Shown in pieces: positions 1 to 8,692 of a stretch of DNA of 64,000 nt. The notes beneath the pieces are model-generated. The model saw nothing but the letters and a program-made list of their open reading frames with translations, made no database searches and was not told the origin of the DNA. The stretch's first letter is position 1. The number at the start of each line of letters is the position of its first letter. Source of the DNA: Longispora albida DSM 44784 (GTDB taxonomy: Bacteria > Actinomycetota > Actinomycetes > Mycobacteriales > Micromonosporaceae); NCBI RefSeq assembly GCF_000379825.1, contig NZ_KB903825.1, positions 124,001 to 188,000 of the forward strand. The letters are read 5' to 3'. Position numbers and translations under genes: made by a program.

Positions 1-1
1 G

Positions 2-1381
2 ACGGCCGTCGCGCGCGGCAGCTTCTACCCGGTGATCCCGGTGTGCTCGCTGACCGGCCTCGGGCTCGACGTGCTCCTGGAGGTCGTCACGAAGGCCTTC
101 CCCTCCCCGCTCGAACACGCGCTGCCCGCCGTCACCGGGACCGACGGCAGCCCGCGCGACGAGCTGGCGTGCGACCCGGACGGCCCGCTGGTCGCCGAGG
201 TCGTGAAGACCACGATCGACCCGTACGTCGGCCGGGTGTCGCTGGTCCGTGTCTTCTCCGGCACCCTGCGCCCCGAACAGGCCCTGCACATCTCCGGCCA
301 CGGGCTCGCCGAGCGCGGCCACCCCGACCACGACGCCGACGAGCGGGTGGCGCACCTGTTCGCCCCGCTCGGCGCCCAGCTCCGCGAGGTCTCCTACTGC
401 GTGGCCGGCGACATCTGCGCGATCACCAAGTCGGCCAGCGCAGAGACCGGTGACACGATCTCCGCCAAGGACAAGCCGCTGCTGATCGCCCCGTGGGAGA
501 TGCCGGAGCCGCTGCTGCCGATCGCCATCGTCGCCAAGAGCCGTGCCGACGAGGACAACCTCGCGAAGAACCTGGCCCGCCTGGTGGCCGGCGACCCGAC
601 CCTGCGGCTGGAGCGCAGCCCGGAGACCCACCAGCTCGTGCTGTGGTGCATGGGCGAGGCGCACGCCGACGTCGTGCTCGACCGGCTGCGGGCCGGCGGG
701 GTGGAGCTGGAGATCGAGCCGGTGCGGGTGGCGTTCCGGGAGACGTTCGGCGCGGCCGCCAAGGGGCACGGGCGGCACGTCAAGCAGTCCGGCGGGCACG
801 GGCAGTACGCGGTGTGCGACATCGAGGTGGAGCCGCTGCCGCAGGGCTCAGGCTTCGAGTTCCACGACCGGGTGGTCGGCGGGGCCGTGCCGAAGGCGTA
901 CATCCCGAGCGTCGAGAAGGGCATCCGGCACCAGCTGGAGCGGGGCCTGGTCACCGGCAACCTGGTCGTCGACCTCAAGGTGACCCTCGTCGACGGCAAG
1001 GCGCACAGCGTGGACTCCTCCGACGCGGCGTTCCAGACTGCCGGGGCCCTGGCGCTCAAGGACGCGGCTGACAAGGGCCAGGTCACCCTCCTCGAACCCG
1101 TGGACGATGTCACCATCGTCGTCCCCGACAACTACGTCGGCGCGGTCCTCAGCGACCTGTCCAGCCGGCGCGGCCGGGTGCTCGGCAGCGAGCCGGAGCT
1201 GACCGGCGCCGCCGACCGTACCCAGGTCCGGGCGGAGGTGCCGGCCATCGAGCTGCTCCGCTACGCCGTCGAGCTGCGCGCGATGACGTCGGGCACCGGG
1301 ACGTTCCGCCGGTCCTTCGCCCGCTTCGACCCGATGCCCGCTCACGTCGCAGAGCAGGTCCGCAAGGACACGAACGCGTGA
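2..1381 (+). CDS. EF-G-like translational GTPase, C-terminal part (partial)
   Basis: The frame is open from base 2, so the gene starts upstream and its G domain motifs are mostly outside the window. The 460 visible codons cover EF-G domains II to V. The stretch RHVKQSGGHGQYAVCDIEVE around 775-840 is the typical start of domain IV, and the C-terminus has the domain V fold with a GTGTF loop. The family acts in ribosomal translocation or recycling. Many actinomycetes carry a second, diverged EF-G copy of unclear role, and I think this is that copy, because no str operon genes (rpsL, rpsG, tuf) follow. It stops 1 nt before the end of the convergent phosphatase gene. Confidence 0.85.
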   Translation, partial: TAVARGSFYPVIPVCSLTGLGLDVLLEVVTKAFPSPLEHALPAVTGTDGSPRDELACDPDGPLVAEVVKTTIDPYVGRVSLVRVFSGTLRPEQALHISGHGLAERGHPDHDADERVAHLFAPLGAQLREVSYCVAGDICAITKSASAETGDTISAKDKPLLIAPWEMPEPLLPIAIVAKSRADEDNLAKNLARLVAGDPTLRLERSPETHQLVLWCMGEAHADVVLDRLRAGGVELEIEPVRVAFRETFGAAAKGHGRHVKQSGGHGQYAVCDIEVEPLPQGSGFEFHDRVVGGAVPKAYIPSVEKGIRHQLERGLVTGNLVVDLKVTLVDGKAHSVDSSDAAFQTAGALALKDAADKGQVTLLEPVDDVTIVVPDNYVGAVLSDLSSRRGRVLGSEPELTGAADRTQVRAEVPAIELLRYAVELRAMTSGTGTFRRSFARFDPMPAHVAEQVRKDTNA

Positions 1382-1382
1382 C

Positions 1383-1826
1383 TCAGCCCCGGGGCGGTCT
1401 CCATCCGCCCCGGGCCACGTACCGGCGCTGCCACGGTGTCTCGACGGCGTGCCGGTCGTAGTGCTCGCGCACGTACGCGACGGCGTCGAGGGGCGGTATC
1501 CCGTCGAGCACGGCCAGGCAGGCGAGCGCTGTGCCCGTGCGGCCCCGGCCTCCGGCACACGCCAGCTCGACGCGCCCGGTCCCGGCCCGGTCCAGCGCCT
1601 CGGTGAAGGCCGCCCGGGCCGCGCCGGAATCGGACGGCAGCCAGAAGTCCGGCCAGCGCAGCCAGAGCGCCGGCCAGGGGACCTGGGGCGGGGGCTTGCC
1701 CAGCAGGTACACACCGAAGGCCGGTGACGGTCCCGGCGGAGGCGGCCGGCGCAGGCCCCGGCCGCGCACCAGCCGGCCGGAGGGCAGGCGGAGAACGCCG
1801 GGCGCTCCGGCCTCCCAGGTCTCCAC
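1383..1826 (-). CDS. Protein-tyrosine/dual-specificity phosphatase-like protein
   Basis: This 147-aa protein has the CX5R(S/T) signature of cysteine phosphatases, CAGGRGRTG, near residue 97, which supplies the nucleophile and phosphate loop. It probably dephosphorylates a protein or small molecule in the cytoplasm; the substrate is unknown. I chose GTG at 1826 because it overlaps the TAG stop of the upstream deacetylase (TAGTG), has a GAAAGG ribosome site, and the longer frame is only a shadow of the deacetylase. The pair is therefore translationally coupled. A Gly/Pro/Arg-rich stretch precedes the catalytic half. Its end abuts the convergent EF-G gene with 1 nt between. Confidence 0.75.
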   Translation of the reverse strand: METWEAGAPGVLRLPSGRLVRGRGLRRPPPPGPSPAFGVYLLGKPPPQVPWPALWLRWPDFWLPSDSGAARAAFTEALDRAGTGRVELACAGGRGRTGTALACLAVLDGIPPLDAVAYVREHYDRHAVETPWQRRYVARGGWRPPRG

Positions 1827-2626
1827 TATGGACCTTTCGGAGGCCGGACCCTGCCCGCCGCCAGCAGCTCCGACACCGTGACCAGCTTCATGCCACGGGC
1901 CCGCAGGCCCTCGATCATCGGGCCGAGGTGGCCCAGCGCGACGAGCCGCTGCTGGTCGCCGTAGTCGTGGGCCAGGATGATCTCGCCGGGCCGCGACTTC
2001 GTGACGATGTCGCTGATCTGCGCCTGCGGATTCTGCGCGTACCGCTTCTCGTGCATCTGGTACGACCAGAGCACCACGTCGTACCCGAGCGCGTTCGCCG
2101 CCAGCAGCGTCGACCCGCCCAGGTGCCCCCACGGCGGCCGCAGCAGCCTCGGCACCCGCCCCGTGTACGTGACGATCGCGTCGTGGGTCCGCTTGAGCTG
2201 GCGGGTCACCCCGTCGAAGTCCTGTTCGGACAGGTCGGCGTGACTCCACGTGTGGTTGCCGACCTCGTGCCGCCCGAGCCTGCCCTCGACGAGCTTGTGG
2301 TGCTCGGCCAGCCGCTCGCCGACCATGAAGAACGTGGCTGGCGCGTCGTACTTGTCCAGAGTGTCCAGCACGAGCGGCGTGTAGTTCGGCCCCGGCCCGT
2401 CGTCGAACGTCAGCGCGACGAGCGGCTGGTCGGTACTCACGTGCCACGTGACGCCCTGCTGCCCCTCCGCAGGCCACAGGTTACGGTCACTGCCCGCCGC
2501 GTACCCGCCCTGGAGCGGCTGCCGGTCCGGCCCGAACCACCGGGGCACCTTCGACGAGGCAGCGCCCAGCACAGCCCCGCCAGCGACCAGCAACGCCCCC
2601 CGGAAGAACCCGCGCCTGCTAGTCAA
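1826..2626 (-). CDS. Tat-exported polysaccharide deacetylase (NodB fold)
   Basis: This 266-aa protein starts with a twin-arginine signal, SRRGFFRG followed by a hydrophobic run to about residue 25, so export by the Tat pathway is likely. The NodB motifs are present in order: TFDDGPG (catalytic Asp and metal Asp), NHTWSH (metal His pair), RPPWG and LAHDYG. The family removes N- or O-acetyl groups from chitin-like or peptidoglycan sugars; the substrate here is unknown. The start overlaps the end of the HIT gene by 8 nt and its stop overlaps the phosphatase start, so HIT, deacetylase and phosphatase form an operon. Confidence 0.88.
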   Translation of the reverse strand: MTSRRGFFRGALLVAGGAVLGAASSKVPRWFGPDRQPLQGGYAAGSDRNLWPAEGQQGVTWHVSTDQPLVALTFDDGPGPNYTPLVLDTLDKYDAPATFFMVGERLAEHHKLVEGRLGRHEVGNHTWSHADLSEQDFDGVTRQLKRTHDAIVTYTGRVPRLLRPPWGHLGGSTLLAANALGYDVVLWSYQMHEKRYAQNPQAQISDIVTKSRPGEIILAHDYGDQQRLVALGHLGPMIEGLRARGMKLVTVSELLAAGRVRPPKGP

Positions 2627-3137
2627 GGGCGGCCCACGCCTCGACGAGGAGCTTGCGGGTCTCGGGCAGCAGCTGCGGGATCACCTTCGTCTGGCCGACG
2701 ATCGGCATGAAGTTCGCGTCGCCGCTCCACCTCGGCACGATGTGCTGGTGCAGGTGCGCGGCGATCCCGGCCCCGGCGGCCGAGCCCTGGTTCATCCCGA
2801 TGTTGAAGCCGTGCGGCTGCTGGGCGGCGCGCAGGGCACGCATGGACTTCTGCGTGAAGCTGGCCAGCTCCGCCGTCTCCCCCGGCGTCAGGTCCGTGTA
2901 GTCGGCGACGTGCCGCTTCGGGCAGACCATCAGGTGACCGGAGTTGTACGGGTACAGATTCAGCAGCACGAAGACGTGCTCGCCGCGCACGACGATGTTG
3001 ACCTCGTCGTCGGGCCGGTCCTGCGACCGGCAGAACGGGCAGCCGTCCGGCCCGTCGCCCACAGGATTGTTCTCCCCGCCGGCCACGTAGGCCATCCGGT
3101 GCGGTGTCCACAGCCGCTGCAACCGGTCATCCGTCAT
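2619..3137 (-). CDS. HIT family nucleotide hydrolase/phosphorylase
   Basis: The 172-aa protein carries the histidine triad HLHQHIVPR near residue 127, plus the upstream CPFC metal-binding pair and the NSGHLMVCPKRH strand. These fit the actinobacterial AP4A phosphorylase-like HIT branch, which cleaves dinucleoside polyphosphates. It is the first gene of a three-gene minus-strand operon. The 203-bp gap upstream to thrS contains a large palindrome (3159-3256), so thrS and this gene are probably separate transcripts. Confidence 0.88.
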   Translation of the reverse strand: MTDDRLQRLWTPHRMAYVAGGENNPVGDGPDGCPFCRSQDRPDDEVNIVVRGEHVFVLLNLYPYNSGHLMVCPKRHVADYTDLTPGETAELASFTQKSMRALRAAQQPHGFNIGMNQGSAAGAGIAAHLHQHIVPRWSGDANFMPIVGQTKVIPQLLPETRKLLVEAWAALD

Positions 3138-3158
3138 CCCGCGATCTTAGATTGTGCC

Positions 3159-3256
3159 GGCCCGGTGAGCGAAAATCTGAGCTGCGCGGAGAAAACGCCC
3201 AAGTACCGCAGTACTAGGGCGTCTTTTCCGCTTGTCAGATTTCCGCTCACCGGGCC
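3159..3256. repeat. 98-bp nested palindrome between thrS and HIT
   Basis: Outer arms 3159-3180 and 3235-3256 pair over 22 bp with one mismatch. Inner arms 3186-3200 and 3217-3231 pair over 15 bp with two mismatches, and 3202-3206 pairs with 3211-3215 around a 4-nt loop. It lies in the 5' region of the HIT operon rather than between convergent genes, so it may be a mobile palindromic unit as well as a hairpin terminator for thrS. Confidence 0.8.
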
Positions 3257-3306
3257 ACCGCGCGTTAGATCAAGATCACAATCTTCATCTTGTACTCCGT
3301 GACCAC

Positions 3307-3332
3307 CGGCCCGCCGCGCGACGGCGGGCCCG
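3307..3332 (-). terminator. Hairpin terminator of thrS
   Basis: A GC-rich stem, CCGGCCCGCCG with CGGCGGGCCCG around a 5-nt loop, lies about 10 nt after the thrS stop. There is no T-tract, which is usual for actinomycetes. Confidence 0.55.
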
Positions 3333-3340
3333 TGGCACTA

Positions 3341-5347
3341 CTACTCCGCGGAAGGCCCCGTGTTGACCCGCGAGCGGACGACCTCGGTCACGTGCGCGAC
3401 GGCCTCGGCGATCGGCACGTTGTTGCGCTGCGAGCCGTCCCGGTACCGGAAGCTCACGGTGCCGCCGGCCGCGTCGTCGTCGCCCACGATCACCATGAAC
3501 GGGATCTTCTGCTGCTGCGCCGTGCGGATCTTCTTCTGCATCCGGTCGTCTGAGGCGTCGACCTCGGCCCGGATACCCTCCTTGACCAGCTTCTCGACGA
3601 AGTCGGTGAGGTACGGGACGTTCTCGTCGCGGACCGGGATGCCGACCACCTGCACCGGCGCCAGCCAGGCCGGGAACGCCCCGGCGTAGTGCTCGGTGAG
3701 CACGCCGAAGAACCGCTCGATCGAGCCGAACAGCGCCCGGTGGATCATGATCGGGCGCGGCCGGGAGCCGTCGGGGCCGTTGAACTCCAGCTCGAAGCGC
3801 TGCGGGAGCTGGAAGTCGACCTGGATCGTGGACATCTGCCAGGTACGGCCGATGGCGTCCTTGCACTGCACCGAGATCTTCGGGCCGTAGAAGGCCGCGC
3901 CACCCGGGTCCGGCACCAGCTCCAGGCCCGACTCCTCCGCCGCCTGGCGGAGCGCCTCGGTGGCCTCCTCCCACTCCTCCGGCTCGCCCACGAACTTCGG
4001 CGAGTCGTCGCGAGTGGACAGTTCCAGGTAGAACTCGGTGAGGCCGTAGTCGCGGAGCAGGTCGAGGACGAAGGTGAGCAGGTTCTTCAGCTCGGCGCCC
4101 ATCTGCTCCTTGGTGCAGTAGATGTGCGCGTCGTCCTGGGTCAGGCCGCGGACCCGGGTCAGGCCGTGCACCACGCCGGACTTCTCGAACCGGTACACGG
4201 TGCCGAACTCGAACATCCGCAGCGGCAGCTCACGGTACGAGCGGCCCCGCGAACGGAAGATCAGGTTGTGGAACGGGCAGTTCATCGGCTTCGCGTAGTA
4301 GTCGGCGCCGTCGAGCTGCATGGGCGGGTACATGCCGTCCTTGTACCACTGCAGGTGCCCGGAGATCTCGAACAGCGAGCCCTTCGCGATGTGCGGGGTG
4401 TTCACGAACTGGTACCCGGCCTGCTCGTGGCGCAGCCGCGAGTAGTTCTCCATCTCCCGGCGGATGATGCCGCCCTTGGGGTGGAAGACGGCCAGCCCGG
4501 AGCCGATCTCGTCGGGGAAGCTGAACAGGTCGAGGTCAGCGCCGATCTTGCGGTGGTCGCGCTTGGCGGCCTCCTCCAGCAGGCGCAGGTGCTCCTTGAG
4601 CGCGTCGCGGGTCGGCCACGCGGTGCCGTAGATCCGCTGGAGCTGCGGGTTCTTCTCGGAGCCGCGCCAGTAGGCTGCGGCGGAGCGCATCAGCTTGAAG
4701 GCCGGGATGTGCCGGGTGGTCGGCAGGTGCGGGCCACGGCACAGGTCGCCCCAGCACTTCTCGCCGGTCTTCGCGTCGAGGTTGTCGTAGATGGACAGCT
4801 CGCCGCCGCCCACCTCCATGACGTCGGGGTCCACGTCGCCCTTGATGTCGACCAGCTCGAGCTTGAACGGCTCGTCCTTCAGCTCGGCCTTGGCCTCGTC
4901 GAGGGTGCCGAAGACCCGGCGGGAGAACTTCTGCCCGGACTTGATGATCTCCTGCATGCGCTTCTCGAGCTTGGACAGGTCATCCGGGTGGAAGGGCTTG
5001 TCGACGGAGAAGTCGTAGTAGAAGCCGTTGAGGATCGGCGGGCCGATACCCAGCTTGGCCTCGGGGTAGACGTCCTGCACCGCCTGGGCGAGGACGTGGG
5101 CCGCCGAGTGGCGCAGGACGTTCAGGCCGTCGGGGCTGTCGAGGGCGACGGCCTCGGCCCCGGTGTCGCTGTCCGGAGTCCAGGACAGGTCCTTGAGTGT
5201 GCCGTCGTCAGTCCTCACGACGACGACAGCCTTGGGGCCGGTAGTTGGCAGTCCCGCCGCCTCCACGGCCTCCGCAGCCGTCGTCCCGGCCGGGACCAGA
5301 ACGCGCGCAGGTGCGTCGGCCTTGACGGCTGGGTTCAGTGCGGACAC
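3341..5347 (-). CDS. thrS: Threonine-tRNA ligase
   Basis: The enzyme charges tRNA-Thr with threonine. The 668-aa protein has the full bacterial layout: N-terminal TGS domain (about 1-80), editing domain (about 85-250, with [11 protein letters not shown], the HxxxH editing motif), class II catalytic core with the zinc Cys in KPMNCPFHN, motif 2 ([10 protein letters not shown]) and motif 3 ([11 protein letters not shown]), then the anticodon-binding domain. I use the GTG start at 5347, which has AAGGAG upstream. It is a standalone housekeeping gene; no T-box was seen. Confidence 0.97.
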   Translation of the reverse strand: MSALNPAVKADAPARVLVPAGTTAAEAVEAAGLPTTGPKAVVVVRTDDGTLKDLSWTPDSDTGAEAVALDSPDGLNVLRHSAAHVLAQAVQDVYPEAKLGIGPPILNGFYYDFSVDKPFHPDDLSKLEKRMQEIIKSGQKFSRRVFGTLDEAKAELKDEPFKLELVDIKGDVDPDVMEVGGGELSIYDNLDAKTGEKCWGDLCRGPHLPTTRHIPAFKLMRSAAAYWRGSEKNPQLQRIYGTAWPTRDALKEHLRLLEEAAKRDHRKIGADLDLFSFPDEIGSGLAVFHPKGGIIRREMENYSRLRHEQAGYQFVNTPHIAKGSLFEISGHLQWYKDGMYPPMQLDGADYYAKPMNCPFHNLIFRSRGRSYRELPLRMFEFGTVYRFEKSGVVHGLTRVRGLTQDDAHIYCTKEQMGAELKNLLTFVLDLLRDYGLTEFYLELSTRDDSPKFVGEPEEWEEATEALRQAAEESGLELVPDPGGAAFYGPKISVQCKDAIGRTWQMSTIQVDFQLPQRFELEFNGPDGSRPRPIMIHRALFGSIERFFGVLTEHYAGAFPAWLAPVQVVGIPVRDENVPYLTDFVEKLVKEGIRAEVDASDDRMQKKIRTAQQQKIPFMVIVGDDDAAGGTVSFRYRDGSQRNNVPIAEAVAHVTEVVRSRVNTGPSAE

Positions 5348-5428
5348 CGTGTTTCTCCTTCAGCAGGGCCGGTCTCCCGGCGCTCCGGCCGCCGGTCAGC
5401 GGCCCTGCTGGGAATGCTATCGGGCAGA

Positions 5429-5463
5429 GCCGGTGGCCGCGTCACTGGTACGCGGCCACCGGC
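5429..5463. terminator. Hairpin terminator after the secreted peptidase
   Basis: Perfect 14-bp arms, GCCGGTGGCCGCGT (5429-5442) and its complement (5450-5463), with a 7-nt loop, directly downstream of the peptidase stop and upstream of thrS. Confidence 0.7.
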
Positions 5464-5474
5464 CCTGTTGTCTC

Positions 5475-6440
5475 CTAGGAGCAGGCTCCGGCGCCGCACG
5501 CCGCCAGCCACACCTTGAAGTCGGCGTCGTAGCGGGTACCGATGGTGTTGCGGAGGAAGTTCCGCGCGTTCGTGTACTTGCCGGCCCGGTAGTAGCCGAG
5601 CAGGGTCGTCACGTCCGCCGGGTGGCGCTCCAGCATGTACCGGACACCGAGGTAGCCCCAGTCGTAGATCCGGCTGGCGCTGTGCCGGTAGGTGGTGTCG
5701 AAGACGGTGCTGAGCGTGTACGTGCCCTTGCGCGCCTCCGCGATCGCCGAGGTGTACGCCACGCCGCGGTAGCTGTAGGAGACGTACTCGGCGACGCCCT
5801 CGATCCACCAGATGGTGTTCGCGCCGCTCGACTGGCGGAAGTCGCCCCACATGTCGTAGCGGCCGTCGAGGTAGTGGGTGTACTCGTGGTTGAGGTTCCA
5901 GATCGCGAAGACCGGGCGCAGCCACTCGGCCTCGTAGGCGATGAACCGGGCCTGGTTGCCTGCCCTGGACGGGTCGCCTTCGAGGTACATGCCGCCGTTG
6001 TTGGTGCTGATCCCGAACTCTGCGCCGGCGTGGTTCTGGTAGTCGGTGCTGGAGTTGTAGACGTTGATCTCGATGCTGGTGTTGAGGTCGTTCGCGACGG
6101 GCTGGCCGTTGCTCCCGACGACGCCGTAGAAGAAGGCGTCCTGGTTCAGCAGGCTCTGGCAGGTCGCGGCCAGCTCGGAGCTGGTCATGTCCTGCGCGCG
6201 GATCTTGTGGCTGGCGTCGCAGGAGTACGAGATGGTCAGCACGCTGCCCGCCGCGCTGACGGCCGGGGTGGCCGTCTGCTGGCCACGGGCCGGCGGGAGG
6301 GCCGCCGGGTGGGTCTTGCCGGCCGGGGCCGGGCGTTCCGCCGGGGCTGCCGCGGCGGGTGCCGCGATCAGCCCGGTGGTGACCGCTCCCGTCACCAGGC
6401 CGGCCAACAGCAGCTTGGCGAAGCCGAGGGGTTTGCTCAT
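5475..6440 (-). CDS. Secreted zinc metallopeptidase, M9 collagenase-like
   Basis: The 321-aa protein starts with a Sec signal peptide (MSKPLGFAKLLLAGLVTGAV, then AAPAAAA). The motif HEYTHYLDG is the HExxH zinc site, and EGVAEYVSY about 25 residues later gives the third ligand, as in gluzincins of the M9 microbial collagenase family. It is shorter than true clostridial collagenases and lacks PKD or collagen-binding domains, so general extracellular protein or peptide degradation is safer than collagenolysis. I chose the ATG at 6440, which has GAGGAT upstream and begins at the signal peptide, over an in-frame ATG 75 nt further out. Confidence 0.82.
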   Translation of the reverse strand: MSKPLGFAKLLLAGLVTGAVTTGLIAAPAAAAPAERPAPAGKTHPAALPPARGQQTATPAVSAAGSVLTISYSCDASHKIRAQDMTSSELAATCQSLLNQDAFFYGVVGSNGQPVANDLNTSIEINVYNSSTDYQNHAGAEFGISTNNGGMYLEGDPSRAGNQARFIAYEAEWLRPVFAIWNLNHEYTHYLDGRYDMWGDFRQSSGANTIWWIEGVAEYVSYSYRGVAYTSAIAEARKGTYTLSTVFDTTYRHSASRIYDWGYLGVRYMLERHPADVTTLLGYYRAGKYTNARNFLRNTIGTRYDADFKVWLAACGAGACS

Positions 6441-6692
6441 CGCCACATCCTCAAAGGGGTGAACCGGGATGATCCCGGACGCCTCGGCGGTGAGGCGTGG
6501 CGTGAACAATGTCATACATCACATGCCGGGAGGTGCTTCCCGCAGCAGGCGAAACCCTGGTATGGCAGGGATTTACGGCGGGCGAACACCTCGGCAGCCA
6601 TCGGAGCGTCCTACCGGAATCAGGGCAAAATCCACGGCGATTAGCACGATTTACAGGAAGAATCGCCGTATTCGTCCGTCCACTACAGGCGA

Positions 6693-6720
6693 GAGGGCGG
6701 CCCCGGCTGGGACCGCCCTC
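6693..6720. terminator. Hairpin terminator of the SGNH lipase gene
   Basis: GAGGGCGG and CCGCCCTC arms with a GC-rich interior, 15 nt after the lipase stop on the minus strand. The rest of 6441-6692 is the peptidase promoter region, where no clear site was found. Confidence 0.6.
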
Positions 6721-6735
6721 GTGCCGCTCGCGCCT

Positions 6736-7644
6736 CTAGTCGGCGGCGACGAAGCCCGCGGCCCGCGCGTCGGCCTTGGCCTCGGCGTCGAGGATCGCCT
6801 TGATCTTCGCCGGGTCGGTCAGGGACGGCGTGGTGTCCTTGAACGCCGGCGCGGCCGCCGTGCCGCGCAGCACCGGCTCGACGATGTTGGCGTAGCCCAC
6901 CTGACCGGCCCGGTTCGGGTGGTAGGACTCGCTGACCGGGTTGGACAGGCCGTTGACCCACTCGCTGCTGGAGCAGACGGCGTGGCCGGTGAAGGCCGCA
7001 CGGGAGTCCACGAAGGCGAACCCGGCCGCCGCGGCCCGTCCGGCTGTCGTCGTGGCGAGGAGGTCAGCGGTGCCGTTCAGCGCCGACTGCTCGCCGGGCG
7101 AGATCCGGGCGAAGAAGTTGCACTCCTGGCCGTTGAACAGCCTCGGGTAGCCGACGACCGCGACGCGCGCGTTGGGCGCCTTGGCCTTGATCTGCGCGTA
7201 CAGGCCGTCGAGCCGGGCGGGCAGCGTGTTGCGGATGAAGTTGTTGGCGTTGTTGATCTCGGTGGTGCAGGTGTACGGCCACGGCTTCGCGCACTGCGTG
7301 ATCACGTCGGCGAAGCCGGCGTCGTTGCCGCCGACCGAGACGGTCACGTAGCTCGTGCCGCTGTTGAGCGCGCCGAGCTGCCCCTGCACGTCGGTCACCC
7401 GGGCGCCACTGCACGCGGCGAAGGTGAGCGTGGCGCCGAGCCGGCCGGCGTCGATGACCGGGTACGCGTGCGGGGACCGCTGGCAGCCCCCCGAGTCGGA
7501 GTAGTACTCACGGGTGCCGACGCCCGAGGAGTACGAGTCCCCGAGTGCCGTGTAGCCCGGTGCCGCCGCGTGGGCGGGCGCTGCCGTCGCCAGCACGGCC
7601 GCTGTGACGGCCAGGCTGGCGAGAAGGGTACGGCTGTGGCGCAT
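6736..7644 (-). CDS. Secreted SGNH/GDSL lipase-esterase
   Basis: The 302-aa protein has a signal peptide ending AAPAHA-AAPG. SGNH blocks are clear: GDSYSSGVG (nucleophile Ser), SVGGNDAGFAD (block III Asn) and SESYHPNRAGQVGYA (catalytic His with Asp/Ser partner). Six or more cysteines fit the disulfide-stabilised extracellular lipases of streptomycetes. It likely hydrolyses esters or phospholipids outside the cell. GGGAGAG lies before the ATG. About 70 residues after the His motif form a C-terminal tail rich in Ala, Asp and Lys. Confidence 0.9.
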   Translation of the reverse strand: MRHSRTLLASLAVTAAVLATAAPAHAAAPGYTALGDSYSSGVGTREYYSDSGGCQRSPHAYPVIDAGRLGATLTFAACSGARVTDVQGQLGALNSGTSYVTVSVGGNDAGFADVITQCAKPWPYTCTTEINNANNFIRNTLPARLDGLYAQIKAKAPNARVAVVGYPRLFNGQECNFFARISPGEQSALNGTADLLATTTAGRAAAAGFAFVDSRAAFTGHAVCSSSEWVNGLSNPVSESYHPNRAGQVGYANIVEPVLRGTAAAPAFKDTTPSLTDPAKIKAILDAEAKADARAAGFVAAD

Positions 7645-7749
7645 GAGCTCTCCCTCATGGATAGAAGATGCCCAATACAGTGACAGGGCGGCCTATGCCT
7701 TTCCTATACACGCGCTCCACTTTGGCCGGAACAGTCCACGCCGGAGGGG

Positions 7750-8379
7750 TTACGAAACGACTTTGAGGGCGAGTACCTGGATCCAGCCGCGGCCGTCCTT
7801 CACCCGGTGGGCCCGCGAGTCCCCAACAGCCAGGCCCGACGCGTTGACGAGCTTGCGCAGCTCAGCCAGGGAGTACCGGGAGAAGAGCCGCGCGTTGCGC
7901 TCCCCGTAGGGCCCGGTCTCCCACCGCTCGCCCTCCCCCGCCTGCATGCTCAGCGCGAGTACCCCGCCGGGCCTGAGCACCCGGGCGATCTCTGCCAGCG
8001 CGCCCGGCGCCTCGGACCTCGGCAGGTGCAGCAGCGCGGCCATCGACCACACGCCGGCGAAGCTGCCGTCCGCGAAGGGCAGCCGCCGCGCGTCGCCCTG
8101 GACCAGTGGTGCCCCGGTCAGCGCCGCCGCCTCCGCGAGCATCCCGGCGGAGAGGTCGAGGCCGGTGACCTTGGCGCCGAGGCCCGCGAGGTACGCGACG
8201 TCGCGGCCGGCCCCGCAGCCGAGGTCGAGCACCGGGCCGCCCCCGCCGCCGACCTGGAGGAACTGGCCCGCCAGCTCGGCCAGCTCGGCCGGCATCTGGC
8301 GGCGTACCTCCGCGAAGCGCGGGGCGATCTCGTCGTACACGGCGCGGACCCGCCGGCTGCTGTCGTCCATGCCCGACAT
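7750..8379 (-). CDS. Class I SAM-dependent methyltransferase
   Basis: The 209-aa protein shows the SAM-binding motif I VLDLGCGAGRD (near residue 50), motif II acidic end GLDLSAGM, and the late motif VLRPGGVLALS, as in methyltransferase domain 11/25 families. The substrate cannot be told. ATG at 8379 and ATG at 8370 (MDDSSRR) are both possible; neither has a strong ribosome site. The gene is monocistronic between the lipase and the exopolysaccharide operon. Confidence 0.82.
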   Translation of the reverse strand: MSGMDDSSRRVRAVYDEIAPRFAEVRRQMPAELAELAGQFLQVGGGGGPVLDLGCGAGRDVAYLAGLGAKVTGLDLSAGMLAEAAALTGAPLVQGDARRLPFADGSFAGVWSMAALLHLPRSEAPGALAEIARVLRPGGVLALSMQAGEGERWETGPYGERNARLFSRYSLAELRKLVNASGLAVGDSRAHRVKDGRGWIQVLALKVVS

Positions 8380-8692
8380 GATCTCAGGCCGGCCGGCCCC
8401 GCACGGAAAGGAAGGCCGAATTGGTTAACGGAATGGAACTCCGGGTAAAGAAATAGCGACTACTGTCCAGTATGGACTGTCCTCGCGGTGAGCCGCCTCA
8501 CAGCCCGGCTTTCCGGGTAGCCAGACTTACTGGCAGCCCTGTTAACTAAAGCACGGGAACCGGTGGAGCAGTGTGGCCCTCCGGCCTCGTATCCCGCTCT
8601 GGTGACCGCCCCATCAAGCATGTTCGCCCACGCGCCGAAAGCATCGTCCGGCGTGTATTCAACGCATCCCAATCGGGGGGTTCCGCGTCAGC
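8380..8692. other. 313-bp gap and long leader before the exopolysaccharide operon
   Basis: No convincing gene lies here. A minus-strand frame at 8460-8672 lacks coding bias and family likeness. A TACTGT hexamer at 8461-8466 may be a -10 box, which would give the glycosyltransferase a 5' leader of about 220 nt, long enough for a structured RNA. GGGAACCGGTGGAG near 8548 vaguely recalls c-di-AMP (ydaO-type) riboswitch segments, but the other conserved blocks are absent, so I do not call one. Confidence 0.35.

Noticed and set aside
1383-2477. A 364-aa continuous minus-strand frame as one phosphatase protein
   Set aside because: The upstream two thirds are the deacetylase gene read in another frame; the GTG at 1826 gives a normal phosphatase.
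5163-6644. 493-aa plus-strand reading frame opposite thrS and the peptidase
   Set aside because: It spans two well-supported genes and the terminator between them and has only low-complexity Val/Gly/Arg sequence.
8548-8620. c-di-AMP (ydaO-type) riboswitch before the glycosyltransferase
   Set aside because: Only a GGGAACC-like block is similar; other conserved segments are missing.
8460-8672. 70-aa minus-strand reading frame between the methyltransferase and the glycosyltransferase
   Set aside because: No ribosome site, no actinomycete codon bias and no family likeness; it overlaps the likely promoter and leader of the exopolysaccharide operon.
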